Positions 1 to 12,963 of a stretch of 22,914 nt of DNA are shown here, one piece after another. Position 1 is the first letter of the stretch. The number at the start of each line of letters is the position of its first letter. Origin of the DNA: Chromera velia (taxonomy: Eukaryota > Sar > Chromeraceae); contig JAHBMJ010004716.1 in the NCBI GenBank assembly GCA_018398765.1, forward strand, positions 50,602 through 73,515. Reading direction: 5' to 3'. The notes below the pieces were generated by a model. It had not been told where the DNA came from. It saw nothing but the letters and a program-made list of their open reading frames with translations, and made no database searches. A program made the translations under genes and the position numbers.

Positions 1-439
1 TTATAAATCAATCATATATGCGGGGCATTGCGGGCCTAATCAGCAACAAAACTACATTCTAAACACATATGCATCTACATATGAAAAACAAGTATGAAGT
101 TACTATAAAACATAAACTAACATATGCATGAACATCAAAGTTGTATTAAGATATTTCATACGTCATTGCTGCTGATATTGCATGGTATTATGACAATGTT
201 ATGCATGATGACTCGTAGACTCGTAGTTTAGCCTAGAGTTTAGGCTGTTTAGGCACTGTTTAGCAGTATCTGCATGGAGATCATGCCCTTGCTGGGCCTC
301 CGGCCGTCGAGTCCTTCAAGGATTTTTTTGGCATCAATTGAACAAAATTGCGAAACAATCTCATGCAGCCGAGTCATGCTGTATCCCTGTACACACTGCA
401 CATCGACATGCAGCTGCGGTCACAGAGCTCCCCACGAAG
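1..439. other. AT-rich spacer downstream of the DUF3427-like gene
   Basis: No coding exon is recognisable here. The first ~250 bases are AT-rich with short alternating ATATG/CATATG words. At 220-265 there are several irregularly spaced GTTTAG(G) words; they do not form a tandem array. The segment lies 3' of the minus-strand gene that ends at 440, so it probably holds its 3' UTR and an intergenic spacer. Confidence 0.5.
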
Positions 440-3349
<2,910 letters not shown>

Positions 3350-3837
3350 GTCTGTCGAGGCTTTTTGGAAGTGAAACTGAAATCAAACTACTCACAATAT
3401 ATTCGCTTCAGAAGCTTCAATGACTCTCAAAGAAAGGGAATGGGAGAATCATCGCCCAGCCGGCCTGGCCGCCTGGGCTCAGGGGAATTGTTTGGATTTG
3501 TTTGGTAAGTGCCCCCCGCTCCGCTTTCCGGGGCCATCCGGGCCGCGAAGACCATGCATGCAGCACATAATAGCACGTATCATGGTCGTGCAACATGCAC
3601 TTGACTCTATCTTGACTCTATACGTAACTAATCTGGCGCGAATCAGATCTTCTGACTTGTGGTGAAGCGAACTCTTGGCTGCACTGACAACTCTCGTTTC
3701 GCCTTCGCATTTTTCTCCGTCGCTCTTCTTGCACAAAAGGTGCAGTCTGGATCCTCGTGGGACGCGTTCCCCCACTCAAACAACACAAGTGAAAGAGAGC
3801 ACTTCCAAGTCCCAGTCAGTCTACCAATTCGAAAAGA
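3350..3837. promoter_or_regulatory. Divergent intergenic region with a GCATGC palindrome
   Basis: This 488-bp spacer separates the start codons of the minus-strand DUF3427-like gene and the plus-strand peptidase-like gene, so it should hold both promoters. It contains CATGCATGCAG at about 3553-3563, the palindromic word bound by ApiAP2 proteins in apicomplexans. An 11-bp direct repeat TTGACTCTATC/TTGACTCTATA lies at about 3601-3621. No TATA box is obvious. Promoter activity is inferred from gene arrangement. Confidence 0.45.
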
Positions 3838-4284
3838 ATGGTACCGAACAGAACCTCTTTGCGCTATCTCTCCCTCTTCCTGTCTGCGCTGGCGCTGGCA
3901 GCGGGGCAGGAGCACTTTCAGCTGAGGGTTAACGACCCGCCTCCCACCCAAAGACCCGAAGTAAGTTGGGATGAGGAAAACCTTTTGAATCCCGTCGAGC
4001 CTCTGCAGGCCACTACCGTCCTCGTTCAAAAGGGCATGGGACGTGTGGAGGGTGAACAATTTGTTCTTCAGCCCACAAGCCCCGCACAGTACAGACCAAA
4101 CCTCTGCGAGGATGTGTCATTCAGGTCCGATCCTGCCCCAGGGCAAGGCAGCTGCCCCGGTGCCCTTGTATCTCCTGAAATCATCGCCACTTCGGCACAC
4201 TGCACAAGCTCAACCGACGCTGCCAAGGGCTTCTATTACGTGTTCGGCTTCAACACAGCAGAGCCAGCTGCTCAAAACCGTCAG
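3838..4284 (+). CDS. Secreted trypsin-like (S1) peptidase-like protein, first exon only
   Basis: The ATG at 3838 opens a 149-residue exon. A hydrophobic signal peptide covers about residues 8-22 and ends near AAGQ. Residues 106-122 read CPGALVSPEIIATSAHC, which matches the catalytic-His region of S1-fold peptidases (Thr/Ser-Ala-His-Cys, with His121 as the likely catalytic residue). It is followed by YYVFGFN, a strand typical of the bacterial/protist branch. A plausible donor is CAG|GTGAAC at 4285. The same frame stays open to 4890, but that extension is G/R/E-rich and looks like intron. I could not find a following exon with the catalytic Asp or a Gly-x-Ser-Gly motif before 5240, so the gene is either incompletely modelled or degenerate. 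The first-exon assignment is fairly sure; an active enzyme is not. Confidence 0.6.
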
Positions 4285-5313
4285 GTGAACCGGATCCTTA
4301 TCAAGGACGCGTGTGAGGCAACGGCGGTGATCGGGTGGGAATTTGGGAACCTTGAAATACGTTTGTTGAGAGATGAGAGGGAAGGGGGGCGACTGCAGAG
4401 AAGAGAGAGAGAAAAGTCTGTGGGGGGGGGTGAAACCGTTACGGGGGATGCTCATCATACAGTGACTGACGGAACAACTTCAGGAAGGAAGCCTGGTGAC
4501 TCAGAGCAGAGGAGCGCAGTGTCTCTGGTCTCTTCAGTTGACGGAGGCACGAGGGTTGCGGAGGCAGTGGAATCCGAATCAATCATGGGGGGTGTTAGTC
4601 TCCAGACAGTCACTGAGTGCGTCGATAGGGGAGAAGGGAGAGGCCAGAGAGGAGCCGATTCTCGAGAGAGGGGAGGGACCATGAAGGAGGGGGGGGGGAG
4701 TGGGAAGGAGCCCTGTGGCTGTGTGAAAACTTTAAGACGCCCAGGGAAAAGAGAGGCTGTCTGCCTTGAGGATTTGATAGTCTCTGTGGTAGGTCCTGCA
4801 ATCAATCAATCGGTTTTCTCTCTTGTCTTCTCTTTCCTCGTCTGTCCGCATCTGTCTGTCTGGTTCCGAGGTTTCTTCTGGATCAGTTGAAGAGTGTACA
4901 TACAATTTCTTTCTGCAGGCCACTCCAGCTCACAGACTTACTTGTACTTTGATGCTGTTTCCTTTCAAAACCTGCTCGCTCGATCGTTTGTTTGTTCCTC
5001 CTCATACGTCTTCCACAGTGCGCGTTTGGCTCTGCACTGCCAGTTAGAAATCTTGTTTTCCTTGCTTGTCTACCCGCCTGATGCATGTCATGAACTGACT
5101 GGTGACGGCCATGCAGGAGAGATGTACGGAGACATAATCAATATATTTTTCTGGCAGCCCCAACCGCAGTGTCTGTTTTGGGTGTGTTTCTGCTTACAAA
5201 GCTTTTGCTGTTCATCCACCGATTCACTTACATTTCTCTAAGTGCGCGCCCCGTCCCCCCCTCTTTTCCTCTTGCAGAAGGAGGCGTGCTGCGGGTGTCT
5301 TGTGGGGGCAGCC
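4285..5313 (+). other. Unresolved 3' part or intron of the peptidase-like gene
   Basis: There are several good-looking acceptors (CTTCAG before 4485, TTTCTGCAG before 4919, CTCTTGCAG before 5279), but no exon that continues the S1 peptidase family could be recognised. The stretch 4370-4700 is purine-rich. The acceptor near 5278 leads in frame into the hydrophobic reading frame of the next entry, so a single longer gene joining both cannot be excluded. Confidence 0.4.
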
Positions 5314-6684
5314 ATGGCCGCGTTGTTCGTCGTGTGCATTCTCGGGTGGGCAATGCCATGTGTAGTGAGGGTTCACGGGGGGGCGAAACGGCGGCATTCT
5401 CTTTCGCGGTGTCGTTTGATTGGGAGAGGGGGGAGACGAGGCGTGTCAAGTCGAGGAGCTCGTGTTCGATCGCGTCGCCTCTCGTCCCGAGCCATTTTTC
5501 TTGTAACGGTGTGCTCTCTGTTCGTCTGCTCGTCTGGGGAGCCGATCTCAGCGAGCTTTGCCATTGGGGCCCTGGTGGCACACGCTGTGTCGTCTGCCGG
5601 GGCGACTGGGGTGGCGGCGGGGGTGGGGGCACAAGCGACTGGCGGCGCAGTTGCGTGGGGGGTGGGTGCGGGTTGTGGTGCGGTGGGCGTCTTGGGGGGG
5701 GTGTCACTGACGGCGTGGGTTCGTGGATGGTTTGGTGGTAAGGAAGAGGAGAAGAAGGAAGCCGAAGAACAAGATCAGGGAGACAGTCAGGGAGAGGGAG
5801 AGGGAAAGGACAATCAGTCTGGAGTGGGGGAAGAAAGACATTGTGGCAAGACAGACAGACACAAAGAGTCTGACAGGAGAGGTCAGTCAGAGACGCACAG
5901 AGGGAAGAAGGAGGACGGAGGGAGAGAGGACAGAGGGGACCAGGAGGAAGAGAGGGGAAGGATGCGAGAGAGAGAGAGAAAGCCTCTCTTTGAGCTGGCG
6001 TCGAGGGAATACTACTGCGGGTACACTTGCAGTGCGACGTCCTCGGGGGAGAGGGGGAAGGAGGAGAGACTGCCTGTGCCGGCCCCTGAGGATTCAGCAG
6101 CACTCGTTGTGGAGGCAAATCTCTCTTTCCCTCTGCATTTCCTCCGGCAAGTCTTCTCGGTCGTTTTGGACCCGTGTGCACTCGAAGAGAGTCCGCGAGA
6201 GCTCAGGAGTCGAGGACTCGAGAAGCCGCTCATGCAAAGCCCTTCGTTTTTGCACAGTTTCTTTTGTGTTGAGGGAAGGCGAGTGAGACCCTCAGAGAGA
6301 TTGAGCGCGTCCTTAAGAGAGATTTTGCAGTCTGCGCTCGCTCCGCTCCTTCAGAGAGGGGCAGTTTTGATTAAGAAGATCAGGGGAGGGGGGGTAACAA
6401 GAAGAGATTTTGAAGAGATTGTACAGCAATTTAGAAGGGCAATTGGGACTGTGATTTTTTGCAGAGAGGGACACAGGCGACGAAGAGCATCCGAGTGCCG
6501 TGATAGGGAGATTTTGTTTCTCTCCCAAGTCATTGTGGAGATACGCAAGTGCGCACTCCCTTTAGAGGATGTCGCCGTGTGGGGGGGCGTGCTCAGAGAG
6601 AATCAGGGTGGGGGGAGAGGGGGGTGCGTATCGGTCGGGGGGAACTCTGTCTCCCTTCTGAAGGGGAACTCCTTCGAGCATTGA
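5314..6684 (+). CDS. Unrecognised membrane protein, 456 aa
   Basis: The ATG at 5314 sits in a favourable context (GCCATGG) and the frame stays open to TGA at 6682-6684. Residues 1-18 form a hydrophobic signal peptide or anchor, followed by an Arg-rich stretch (24-59). Residues 60-74 are hydrophobic, and residues 79-136 are Ala/Gly/Val-rich with small-residue spacing, suggesting one or two membrane helices. Residues 143-222 are a charged Glu/Lys/Arg/Gln linker encoded by purine-rich DNA. The C-terminal ~200 residues contain leucine-rich amphipathic helices, such as LSASLREILQSALAPLLQR and DFEEIVQQFRRAIGTV. I recognise no family. The reading frame is open 72 bases upstream and is preceded by an acceptor-like CTCTTGCAG, so the true gene could begin further 5', and a purine-rich intron near 5740-6030 is possible. 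Confidence 0.45.
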   Translation: MAALFVVCILGWAMPCVVRVHGGAKRRHSLSRCRLIGRGGRRGVSSRGARVRSRRLSSRAIFLVTVCSLFVCSSGEPISASFAIGALVAHAVSSAGATGVAAGVGAQATGGAVAWGVGAGCGAVGVLGGVSLTAWVRGWFGGKEEEKKEAEEQDQGDSQGEGEGKDNQSGVGEERHCGKTDRHKESDRRGQSETHRGKKEDGGREDRGDQEEERGRMRERERKPLFELASREYYCGYTCSATSSGERGKEERLPVPAPEDSAALVVEANLSFPLHFLRQVFSVVLDPCALEESPRELRSRGLEKPLMQSPSFLHSFFCVEGRRVRPSERLSASLREILQSALAPLLQRGAVLIKKIRGGGVTRRDFEEIVQQFRRAIGTVIFCREGHRRRRASECRDREILFLSQVIVEIRKCALPLEDVAVWGGVLRENQGGGRGGCVSVGGNSVSLLKGNSFEH

Positions 6685-7821
6685 AGGTTTTGGGTGTCAA
6701 GTGCCCCGTCATTCCCCCTTCTTTTTCACTGGCCATGCAGTCTTTTGTGTGACTGATGGATGAGTGAGATGCAGGAAGTCGGCTCCTTTCTTCCTTCCTT
6801 TCTTTCTCTGGGTGTCCGTGTGCTCGTCTTTACTTCATTGATGTAAGGCGCACAACAGGGAAGGGAAGGGAAAGGGAGGGAAGAGAAGAAAGCGAGGGAA
6901 AGGGAAGAAAGGGGAAACAAGGCTGTCGCCTATTTCCCCATGTGACTGAAAGGCAGGGAGACAACAAGAGACGGAGAAGAGTCAGGATTGAGGGGGATGA
7001 TGGAATGACCTCCTGGATCATTTCTCTCCCTTCCACTCTCTCTCTGTCTGACGAGTCTTGTTTGATCAGCCTGTCGATCTCCCGTCTCCTGTCGGAATTT
7101 TCCTCCGAATCGTATGAATCGAGGGGAAGAGAAGAGAAGAGAAGAACCTGACATCTTCTCTTTTTTCTTGCAAAGTTGATCTTCATTTGTCTTGATTATA
7201 CCTTTGTGTATGTGTGCGTATATGTGTGGTTGCCCTACCTGCCTGTCGAGCCTCTAGCTCGAACCTGTGCCGGGAGGGGTCATTTGTTGTTTCCCTCCTG
7301 TTCCTTTACTTGCTGCACTTTGTCATGCATTGTCCATCATGTCGGTCCTCGGAAAAAGGGGGCGACGGAAAAATCAGGAGAACTCACGGGCAGGGAAGGG
7401 AAAAGCAGGGAAGGGACCCTCTGGTGCATGTATGCAGAGGGTATGGGGGGAATCCGGTGGTCGGGAGGCGATGACTCGCCCGTGCATGGGTGGACAAAGA
7501 GGGATCCAGACGTACTCTGGTAGAGCTTTGATGGGAGGATGTGGTTTTTGGATTGGATGAGGAGGGGGTTCTCTCCATTCATTCTCCCTAAATAAAGAAT
7601 TTTATGCACACCATCTCCCTCACTTGAAGTGAAATGGGGTGAGCGAGAGAAGACTTTTGCGTGAAGAGGTCGAGGAGGGGAGGGGCCGCGTGGTTAGAGA
7701 GAGAGATCGAGAAGCGTCACGCTTTCACTTGGGAGTGGGTTTGGGTGGGGACACGGGATCGAGCCCTCTCATGAATGCAATTGAAACAGAAAAACGGTGC
7801 ATGCACGTGCGCATGGGGGGA

Positions 7822-8061
7822 TCACGGTGTGTACATAGGAGCACAAAAAACGGTCGATGTAAGCCACAAACAGGCGGCGTTCATGCACTGCGATGACCGC
7901 TCAGCCTGGACCCTGCCTTCGCCGTTGAGAATAAAAGACCAAAGAAATGGGTGAGAACGAAAGAAATCTTCGTCGAGGGAGGGCGTGCGTTGGTAATGAA
8001 GGTCAGTCAGATTCGCCTCAGCTGCCCAGCCATTCTTGCACTCATGCAATAGCGTCCGCAT
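7822..8061 (-). CDS. Possible exon or small ORF of unknown function
   Basis: A 79-codon open frame on the minus strand starts with ATG and encodes a mixed-composition peptide (for example LDEDFFRSHPFLWSF) without low-complexity bias, unlike most frames nearby. No domain is recognised and no splice partner was established. It might be part of an unmodelled minus-strand gene together with 9091-9237, or chance. Confidence 0.2.
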   Translation of the reverse strand: MRTLLHECKNGWAAEANLTDLHYQRTPSLDEDFFRSHPFLWSFILNGEGRVQAERSSQCMNAACLWLTSTVFCAPMYTP

Positions 8062-8340
8062 TTTCCCCTTAATTGTTTTTATTCATTCAAGGTAGTAGTG
8101 GTTTGCGCGTCTGATTTTCTTCTTCATCCGATCCAGTGATTGCGGGTCCGTATTCCATTCGAAGAAGCAGAAGAAAGAGAGAGGACTGGAATCACAAAAA
8201 TGCATGGGGAGGGTGTGAGGAAGAAGAGATCAATCTGTCCTGTGTGCATGCCGGTCTGTGCGTTTGTGTGTCCGTCTGTCAGGCAGAACTCAAAGAAGGA
8301 AAGCCTTTCTGTTCGACCTCTTGCCTCTTTTTTGCTTTCT

Positions 8341-8377
8341 TTCTTTCTTTCTTTCTCTCTCTCTCTCTCTCTCTCTG
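8341..8377. repeat. (TTTC)n-(CT)n microsatellite
   Basis: TTTC units pass into about a dozen CT dinucleotides in gene-poor sequence. Confidence 0.9.
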
Positions 8378-8706
8378 ATTTTTCCGGATAACCTTGATAG
8401 CCTTTCCCTTCCACCCATCCATGATGGTTTCTTTTCCTTCCTGAGGTCCGCCGGAGAAGAAAATAAACGAAACGACAGAGAATCAGGTACATAAAAGAGA
8501 AAAGAAAAGGGAGAGAGGGGAAGAGAAGAGGAGTGGGTTTGTATGTACTTAGGCTGGACGAGAGACGGAGAGCCGAGAAATCCCGCAGGACGGTCTGCTC
8601 GACTGCATCGAGCTTTCTTCAGTCGCGACTTCTCTGAAGATCAACGCTACTGAAATCGTGACCTTTTTTCCCAGGGAGTAGGTTGTTCTTCTACCTCTTT
8701 CTTTCT

Positions 8707-8732
8707 GCCTGCCTGCCTGCCTGCCTGCCTGT
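8707..8732. repeat. (CCTG)n tetranucleotide repeat
   Basis: Consecutive CCTG units form a short array in the gene-poor region. No associated gene is seen. Confidence 0.85.
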
Positions 8733-9090
8733 GCCCGCCTGTCTGTCTCGTTGGGTCTTTGACAAGACCTGCGGAGGGTTCGCCCTTGCGGTGGATCATT
8801 TCTCGATCAACGTATTTGCCTGCTAAAAGATGTGGCGTAGATGTGTGAGCAGCAGTACCTCTCCCACTTCTCTTCGGCAGTCTCCCCCACTTTGAGACTA
8901 CTGTGGGGGGTGATGAGCTTCGGCCGGGTGCTGTCACCACGCTTGCCTTCGTTTCGTTTCGTTTCCAAGCAGGTCCGGTTTGATTCGCTTGCAGCCGACT
9001 CACTGAGAGATACTGAGAGTTTCACACCAGGCACACAGAGCAGAAGGCCAACAAAAAATGAAAGGGGGGAAAGGTCGTGAAGGAAAGCAC

Positions 9091-9237
9091 CCAACAGCAA
9101 AGAATACTAAAAAGAAGAATTTCGCTCTCTGCTTCTTGCATCTCATGCTTCTCTTTCTCCTCGTCTTCATGTGCTGGACCATCTGTTATCTCGCCCTCTT
9201 TCCTTCTTCGTGTCTTGAAACGTTCTCTGAACTCCCA
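9091..9237 (-). CDS. Possible exon of an unidentified minus-strand gene
   Basis: A 49-codon stretch is flanked by an acceptor (GGTGTCACAG) and a possible donor (TGG|GTGCTT). It encodes a charged helix followed by a hydrophobic segment: WEFRERFKTRRRK, then an EEKEKHEMQEAESE coiled-coil-like part, then ILLFSILCCW. The phase is 0 on both sides. No family is recognised and neighbouring exons could not be chained with confidence. Confidence 0.25.
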
Positions 9238-10040
9238 CTGTGACACCGAACAGCAGATGTGAAATACGTTCGACCGTCTTCAATTTCTTTGAAGTGTGTC
9301 CAACGATGCTCCACGTTGGCTCTCAGTTCTTTTTTTTTTTCTTCTTCTTTCTCTGAAAATGCAAACAGATCTCAGACTTTCGGCCTTGGGGGGACGGGGA
9401 AGCGAAAGAGTTCTTCTTCGCATAGAGTACTGCAGCGAATACACATGCATGCGGCTGTCGAAAGAACGATGACGCATCGCCAAAGACTGTCTGAAGGAAG
9501 TCAAATTAGGGAAACAAGGTGAAAGGGGGGGAAAGCGCAAAATGGACGTCTGCAATTGTTACACGAGAAGCGGAGCGGCGCACTGTGCCTGTATGCATGT
9601 TCGTGGAGTAAATACAGATAGCGATGCGCTCGCCACTCTGAGGGACACTCGGTGATGTTCGAGCCTGTGACCACACCTCCTTTCCGTGCCTGCCTTCATG
9701 CATGCATGGGAGCTAGTGAGTGGAGCTCCTCGCGCGATCCGGGACTGCTAAGTAGCAGCAATTCGATGTCATTCATTCACAGACTCTTTCTGTCTCTCTA
9801 TGCATGCGTTTGGACACCGTATTGTGTACTTGAACTGTTAGACCGAAGAGACTCGAGAAAAAATTTAATGAGCGGGGTGCAACACGCAAGGAAGAGACCA
9901 CTCTCTCGCTCCTGTGATTGTGTCGGATTGTGAGCTCCAAGGAGGCTGAAAGTTTTCTTTTTTTTTCAAATGCGTCTGCCGCTCAGTCTGCTGTCCAACC
10001 TGTGTGTTTGGCATGTGTTTTTGTTTTCATTCCAAGGCTG

Positions 10041-10149
10041 AATAATTGAATGGATGGATGACAGATGGATGAATAATTGAATGGATGGATGACAGATGGA
10101 TGAATAATTGAATGGATGGATGACAGATGGATGAATAATTGAATGGATG
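10041..10149. repeat. 31-bp tandem repeat, about 3.5 copies
   Basis: The unit begins AATAATTGAATGGATGGATG and continues ACAGATGGATG. Three identical full copies at 10041-10133 are followed by a 16-base partial copy. Internal GGAT/GGATG sub-repeats suggest that it grew from a tetranucleotide. The peptide-like frames on the minus strand here are artefacts of the repeat. Confidence 0.95.
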
Positions 10150-10859
10150 TGTGTACGTCCCGACTCGGGCATGAGAAGAACGAGCGAAGAACAGTGTCAC
10201 CCCAAAGGAGCAGCATGCAGTGCGTGATTGGTTAATTGAGTCAGTAAACTCGATCGAAGATCATTCGTGCCCCTCACATGAGAAGAAATGTCTCTCGGAA
10301 GGCCCCCGCTCAGGGTTTGTTTTGATCAACGAAGTAGCGGGGAGAGTCGATGGTGTCGTCCCATTAACTCGACACTGTCAGCGTACCGTGGTCGTCTTTA
10401 AATTTGTGGCCAAGGTACCATCTGAGTGGGAATGCACAGCGGCCTCCAGGGGCAAGCAAGCAAGGAGTAGAAAAAGCGAGAATTTAAGGGGAAAGAAGAA
10501 CAGAAACGAGCATGCATCCAAAGAGAAAGAAGAGACCCGCAGTCTTTCTCTTCCTTGAAGGATTCTCTGTACGTCACCTCCAATATGACATTCTTCCGCC
10601 GACTTGCTCACGCCTCTGCATGCATGTGGGTTCTTAGAGAAGAAAAGCGAAGCAGGTCGATCAATCAGCCGATCGATCCGTGTCCGTCTGTTTCTGTAAA
10701 GGACAAGGCAAGCAGCTGGAGTGCTGCGGATGAAGAGCTGCGCTGACCCACCAGCCCCTTCCTTTCAAGGGTCATTATGGAAAGCTGTTGAGCTAAATGA
10801 AAGCCAACTGAAGTGGTATATGTTCGGAAGTGCCTGCCTGGGATTGAGTAATTGGACAT

Positions 10860-11130
10860 GATTGACTGAATGATAAACAGTTTGTTTTTTCGAATGTTTG
10901 TTGAGGGGGGGTCACTAGATGCAATGAGTGTTCAACCATACAAACAAAAAGTTACAAAAAGTACGCTATACGTACTTTTATCACTGTTTTTGCTTTTTAG
11001 AGGTTTATAGAGCTGAAAACTTAATCTAAATTAATCTTTTCATATAAACGAGTTCACATTTAAAAAAAAAAAACTTTTTAAATAAGTTTTGTTTACATAA
11101 CATGTTTCACCTTTCAGCCTGAGTTTCAGA
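10860..11130. other. AT-rich patch with a short perfect hairpin
   Basis: Base composition drops sharply to AT-rich with A and T runs. At about 10959-10981 a perfect inverted repeat, AAAAGTACG / CGTACTTTT, flanks a 5-base loop (CTATA). No coding potential is seen. It could be a spacer, a decayed element or a matrix-attachment-like segment; none of these is shown. Confidence 0.45.
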
Positions 11131-11565
11131 TAGCTAGGGCTTCACCGGCTTTGATGATTGAAGGTTTTGTTATGCATGCCGCGTCCCCATATATGAGGGG
11201 CGGATCTAGCCTAGTTTGTCAGAAGGTCTACGAATCAGCCTACTGATCAATCAGTTTCTCACTCGCGCCTCCAACTGCAGGATAAAAGAGCCAAATGGAG
11301 AGAGGAGAGACAGGGCAAAACCTTTATAACCTTCTTTTCCCTTAACAAAGGCTACCCTTCGCCAAGAGAGAAAGACCTTAATCAAGAGAAGACTCTACTC
11401 CTCTTCCCTTTTTTTAATTGACTTCCTTCTTCCGCTCATATCTCTTCAACTTCCTCCTCTGGTTCATTTTTTTTTTTCCTTTTCTCTCCCTTCCTCAATC
11501 AATCTTTAGAAGTCTTTCTTCTGGCATACCTAGGCTTTTGATGTCCTTCTTCGTCAGAGGGTCTT

Positions 11566-11690
11566 GCGGTGCCTTTCCCGAAGCGCCCCGGCGCTGCGCG
11601 GACGTGTGCTCCGGAGCCCTTTCAATCCCCGAAGCGCCGCCGGGCCCGAGCTGCATGCCGGCCCTCCCCGGCCCGCCCCCCACCCTTGCA
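11566..11690 (-). other. GC-rich island with possible minus-strand exon
   Basis: About 125 bases are strongly GC-rich between AT-richer flanks. On the minus strand an acceptor-like GGCATGCAG (about 11651-11659) opens a frame that reads through to KDIKSLGMPEERLLK near 11510-11555, with a donor-like GTATGCC inside. The ending loosely recalls the last helix of a SAM-type domain, but this is too short to call. It could also be a foreign insert or a GC-rich regulatory island. Confidence 0.25.
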
Positions 11691-11891
11691 CTTTGAATTG
11701 CACAATTAATCTTCTCGTCGTGCACACCGATACAGTTGCAATGCGCAGCTTGATCATCAATTAGCGGACGTGCTACACCTGATTAACGGGTGCATGCGCA
11801 TGCATGCATGGTGAAAAGTCGTCCATTTGAAAGAGAATTAAGAGGGGTAAATTCAATTGTATATACTCAGTGACCTCAGTTTTTGTCATCG

Positions 11892-11976
11892 TGCAGACTG
11901 TGAGACGCAGAACTGTGGACCGCGCGCGTGGAATGAGAGCTCAACTGTCTCAGATTTTGCCTGACCACAGTCTGCA
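11892..11976. repeat. 11-bp inverted repeat with 63-base spacer
   Basis: TGCAGACTGTG at 11892-11902 is matched by its reverse complement CACAGTCTGCA at 11966-11976. It lies about 210 bases upstream of the start codon at 12184 and is followed by CATGCATG. It may be a regulatory dyad or chance. Confidence 0.6.
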
Positions 11977-12156
11977 TGCATGTGTAGCTTTACAACCTTC
12001 TCCATAGCTAGCAGTCAACTCTCGACCAGTGCGACTGTCGGCTAAATCCTGGGCTCGCAGAGCTGACTACCTGGTTGGGTGGCAGCTCTTCGATCCAGTG
12101 CATGACTGTCCAGTGGGGTTCTTGGCCAACTGATTTTGAGGTTCATTCACCAACAG

Positions 12157-12171
12157 CATATATATATAGCG
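12157..12171 (+). promoter_or_regulatory. TATATATATA element upstream of the ALMT/FUSC-like start
   Basis: A run of TA dinucleotides ends only about 15 bases before the ATG at 12184. That is close for a TATA box unless the 5' UTR is extremely short or the start codon lies further downstream, so its role is uncertain. Confidence 0.25.
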
Positions 12172-12183
12172 GCAACAAGGGTC

Positions 12184-12537
12184 ATGCAGAGCTCCCGCGT
12201 TGTCCCTCTCTTGAGCGAGGCCGCAGAGAAACGGATGGCAGGAGAGGGAGATGAAAGAGGCGAGAATCGAAGAGACCCACAAATGGAAGAGAGGGTGAGT
12301 GCCTCGGAGGCTCGAGGGGAGCCACCACCGTCGGCGGCCTCCTCCCCTCCAACACCAGGAGAAAGGAAGGGTATCAGATTAGGGCTGGGAGTGGGTGCAG
12401 AGAACATGCAGATCGCTGTTCAGATGGGGTTTCTTCTGTCTGTTGCGGGTTTGTTCTCCTCAGTCGGGGCTGTGAAGGGATTCTTCGACCAGTTCTACAG
12501 AGGGTCCGCGGTCGGTTTATTTAATTTGTCTTGATTG

Positions 12538-12599
<62 letters not shown>

Positions 12600-12767
12600 N
12601 NNNNNNNNNNNNNNNNNNNNNNNNNNNNNNNNTGTGTGTGTGTGTGTGTGTGTGTGTGTGCATGTGTGTGCGTGTGTGTGTGTGCTTCCGTGTATGTATG
12701 TATGTATACATGTACGTGTGTGTGTGTGTGTGTGTGTGTGTACGTGTGTGTGTGTACGTGTGTGTGT

Positions 12768-12850
<83 letters not shown>

Positions 12851-12923
12851 TGTGTGTGTCTCGGTGAGTCTCTCTCTCTGCCCTTTTCGAATACGGTCAA
12901 ATCGACTGACTGAATCACCCACC

Positions 12924-12963
<40 letters not shown>

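Larger units (their letters stand above)
6685..9090. other. Region without a confident gene
   Basis: No family is recognisable. The plus strand at 6850-6920 and 7120-7145 is GGGAA/AGAGA-rich. A (CT)n tract occurs at 8341-8377 and a (CCTG)n tract at 8707-8732. Short open frames exist on both strands, but none carries a motif I know. The best candidates are listed separately at 7822-8061 and 9091-9237. Confidence 0.5.
9238..12183. other. Gene-poor interval upstream of the ALMT/FUSC-like gene
   Basis: No supported gene. Contents are a 31-bp tandem repeat (10041-10149), an AT-rich patch with a small hairpin (about 10860-11130), a GC-rich island (11566-11690), clustered GCATGC palindromes (about 11791-11811) and an 11-bp inverted repeat (11892-11976). 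The last few hundred bases should contain the promoter of the gene that starts at 12184. Confidence 0.5.

Noticed and set aside
200-275. GTTTAGG words suggestive of an algal telomere-type repeat
   Set aside because: The words are irregularly spaced and not tandem, so there is no telomeric array.
10959-10981. Hairpin AAAAGTACG/CGTACTTTT as a transcription terminator
   Set aside because: It is an AT-rich stem in eukaryotic non-coding DNA with no adjacent gene end; it is noted only as a structure.
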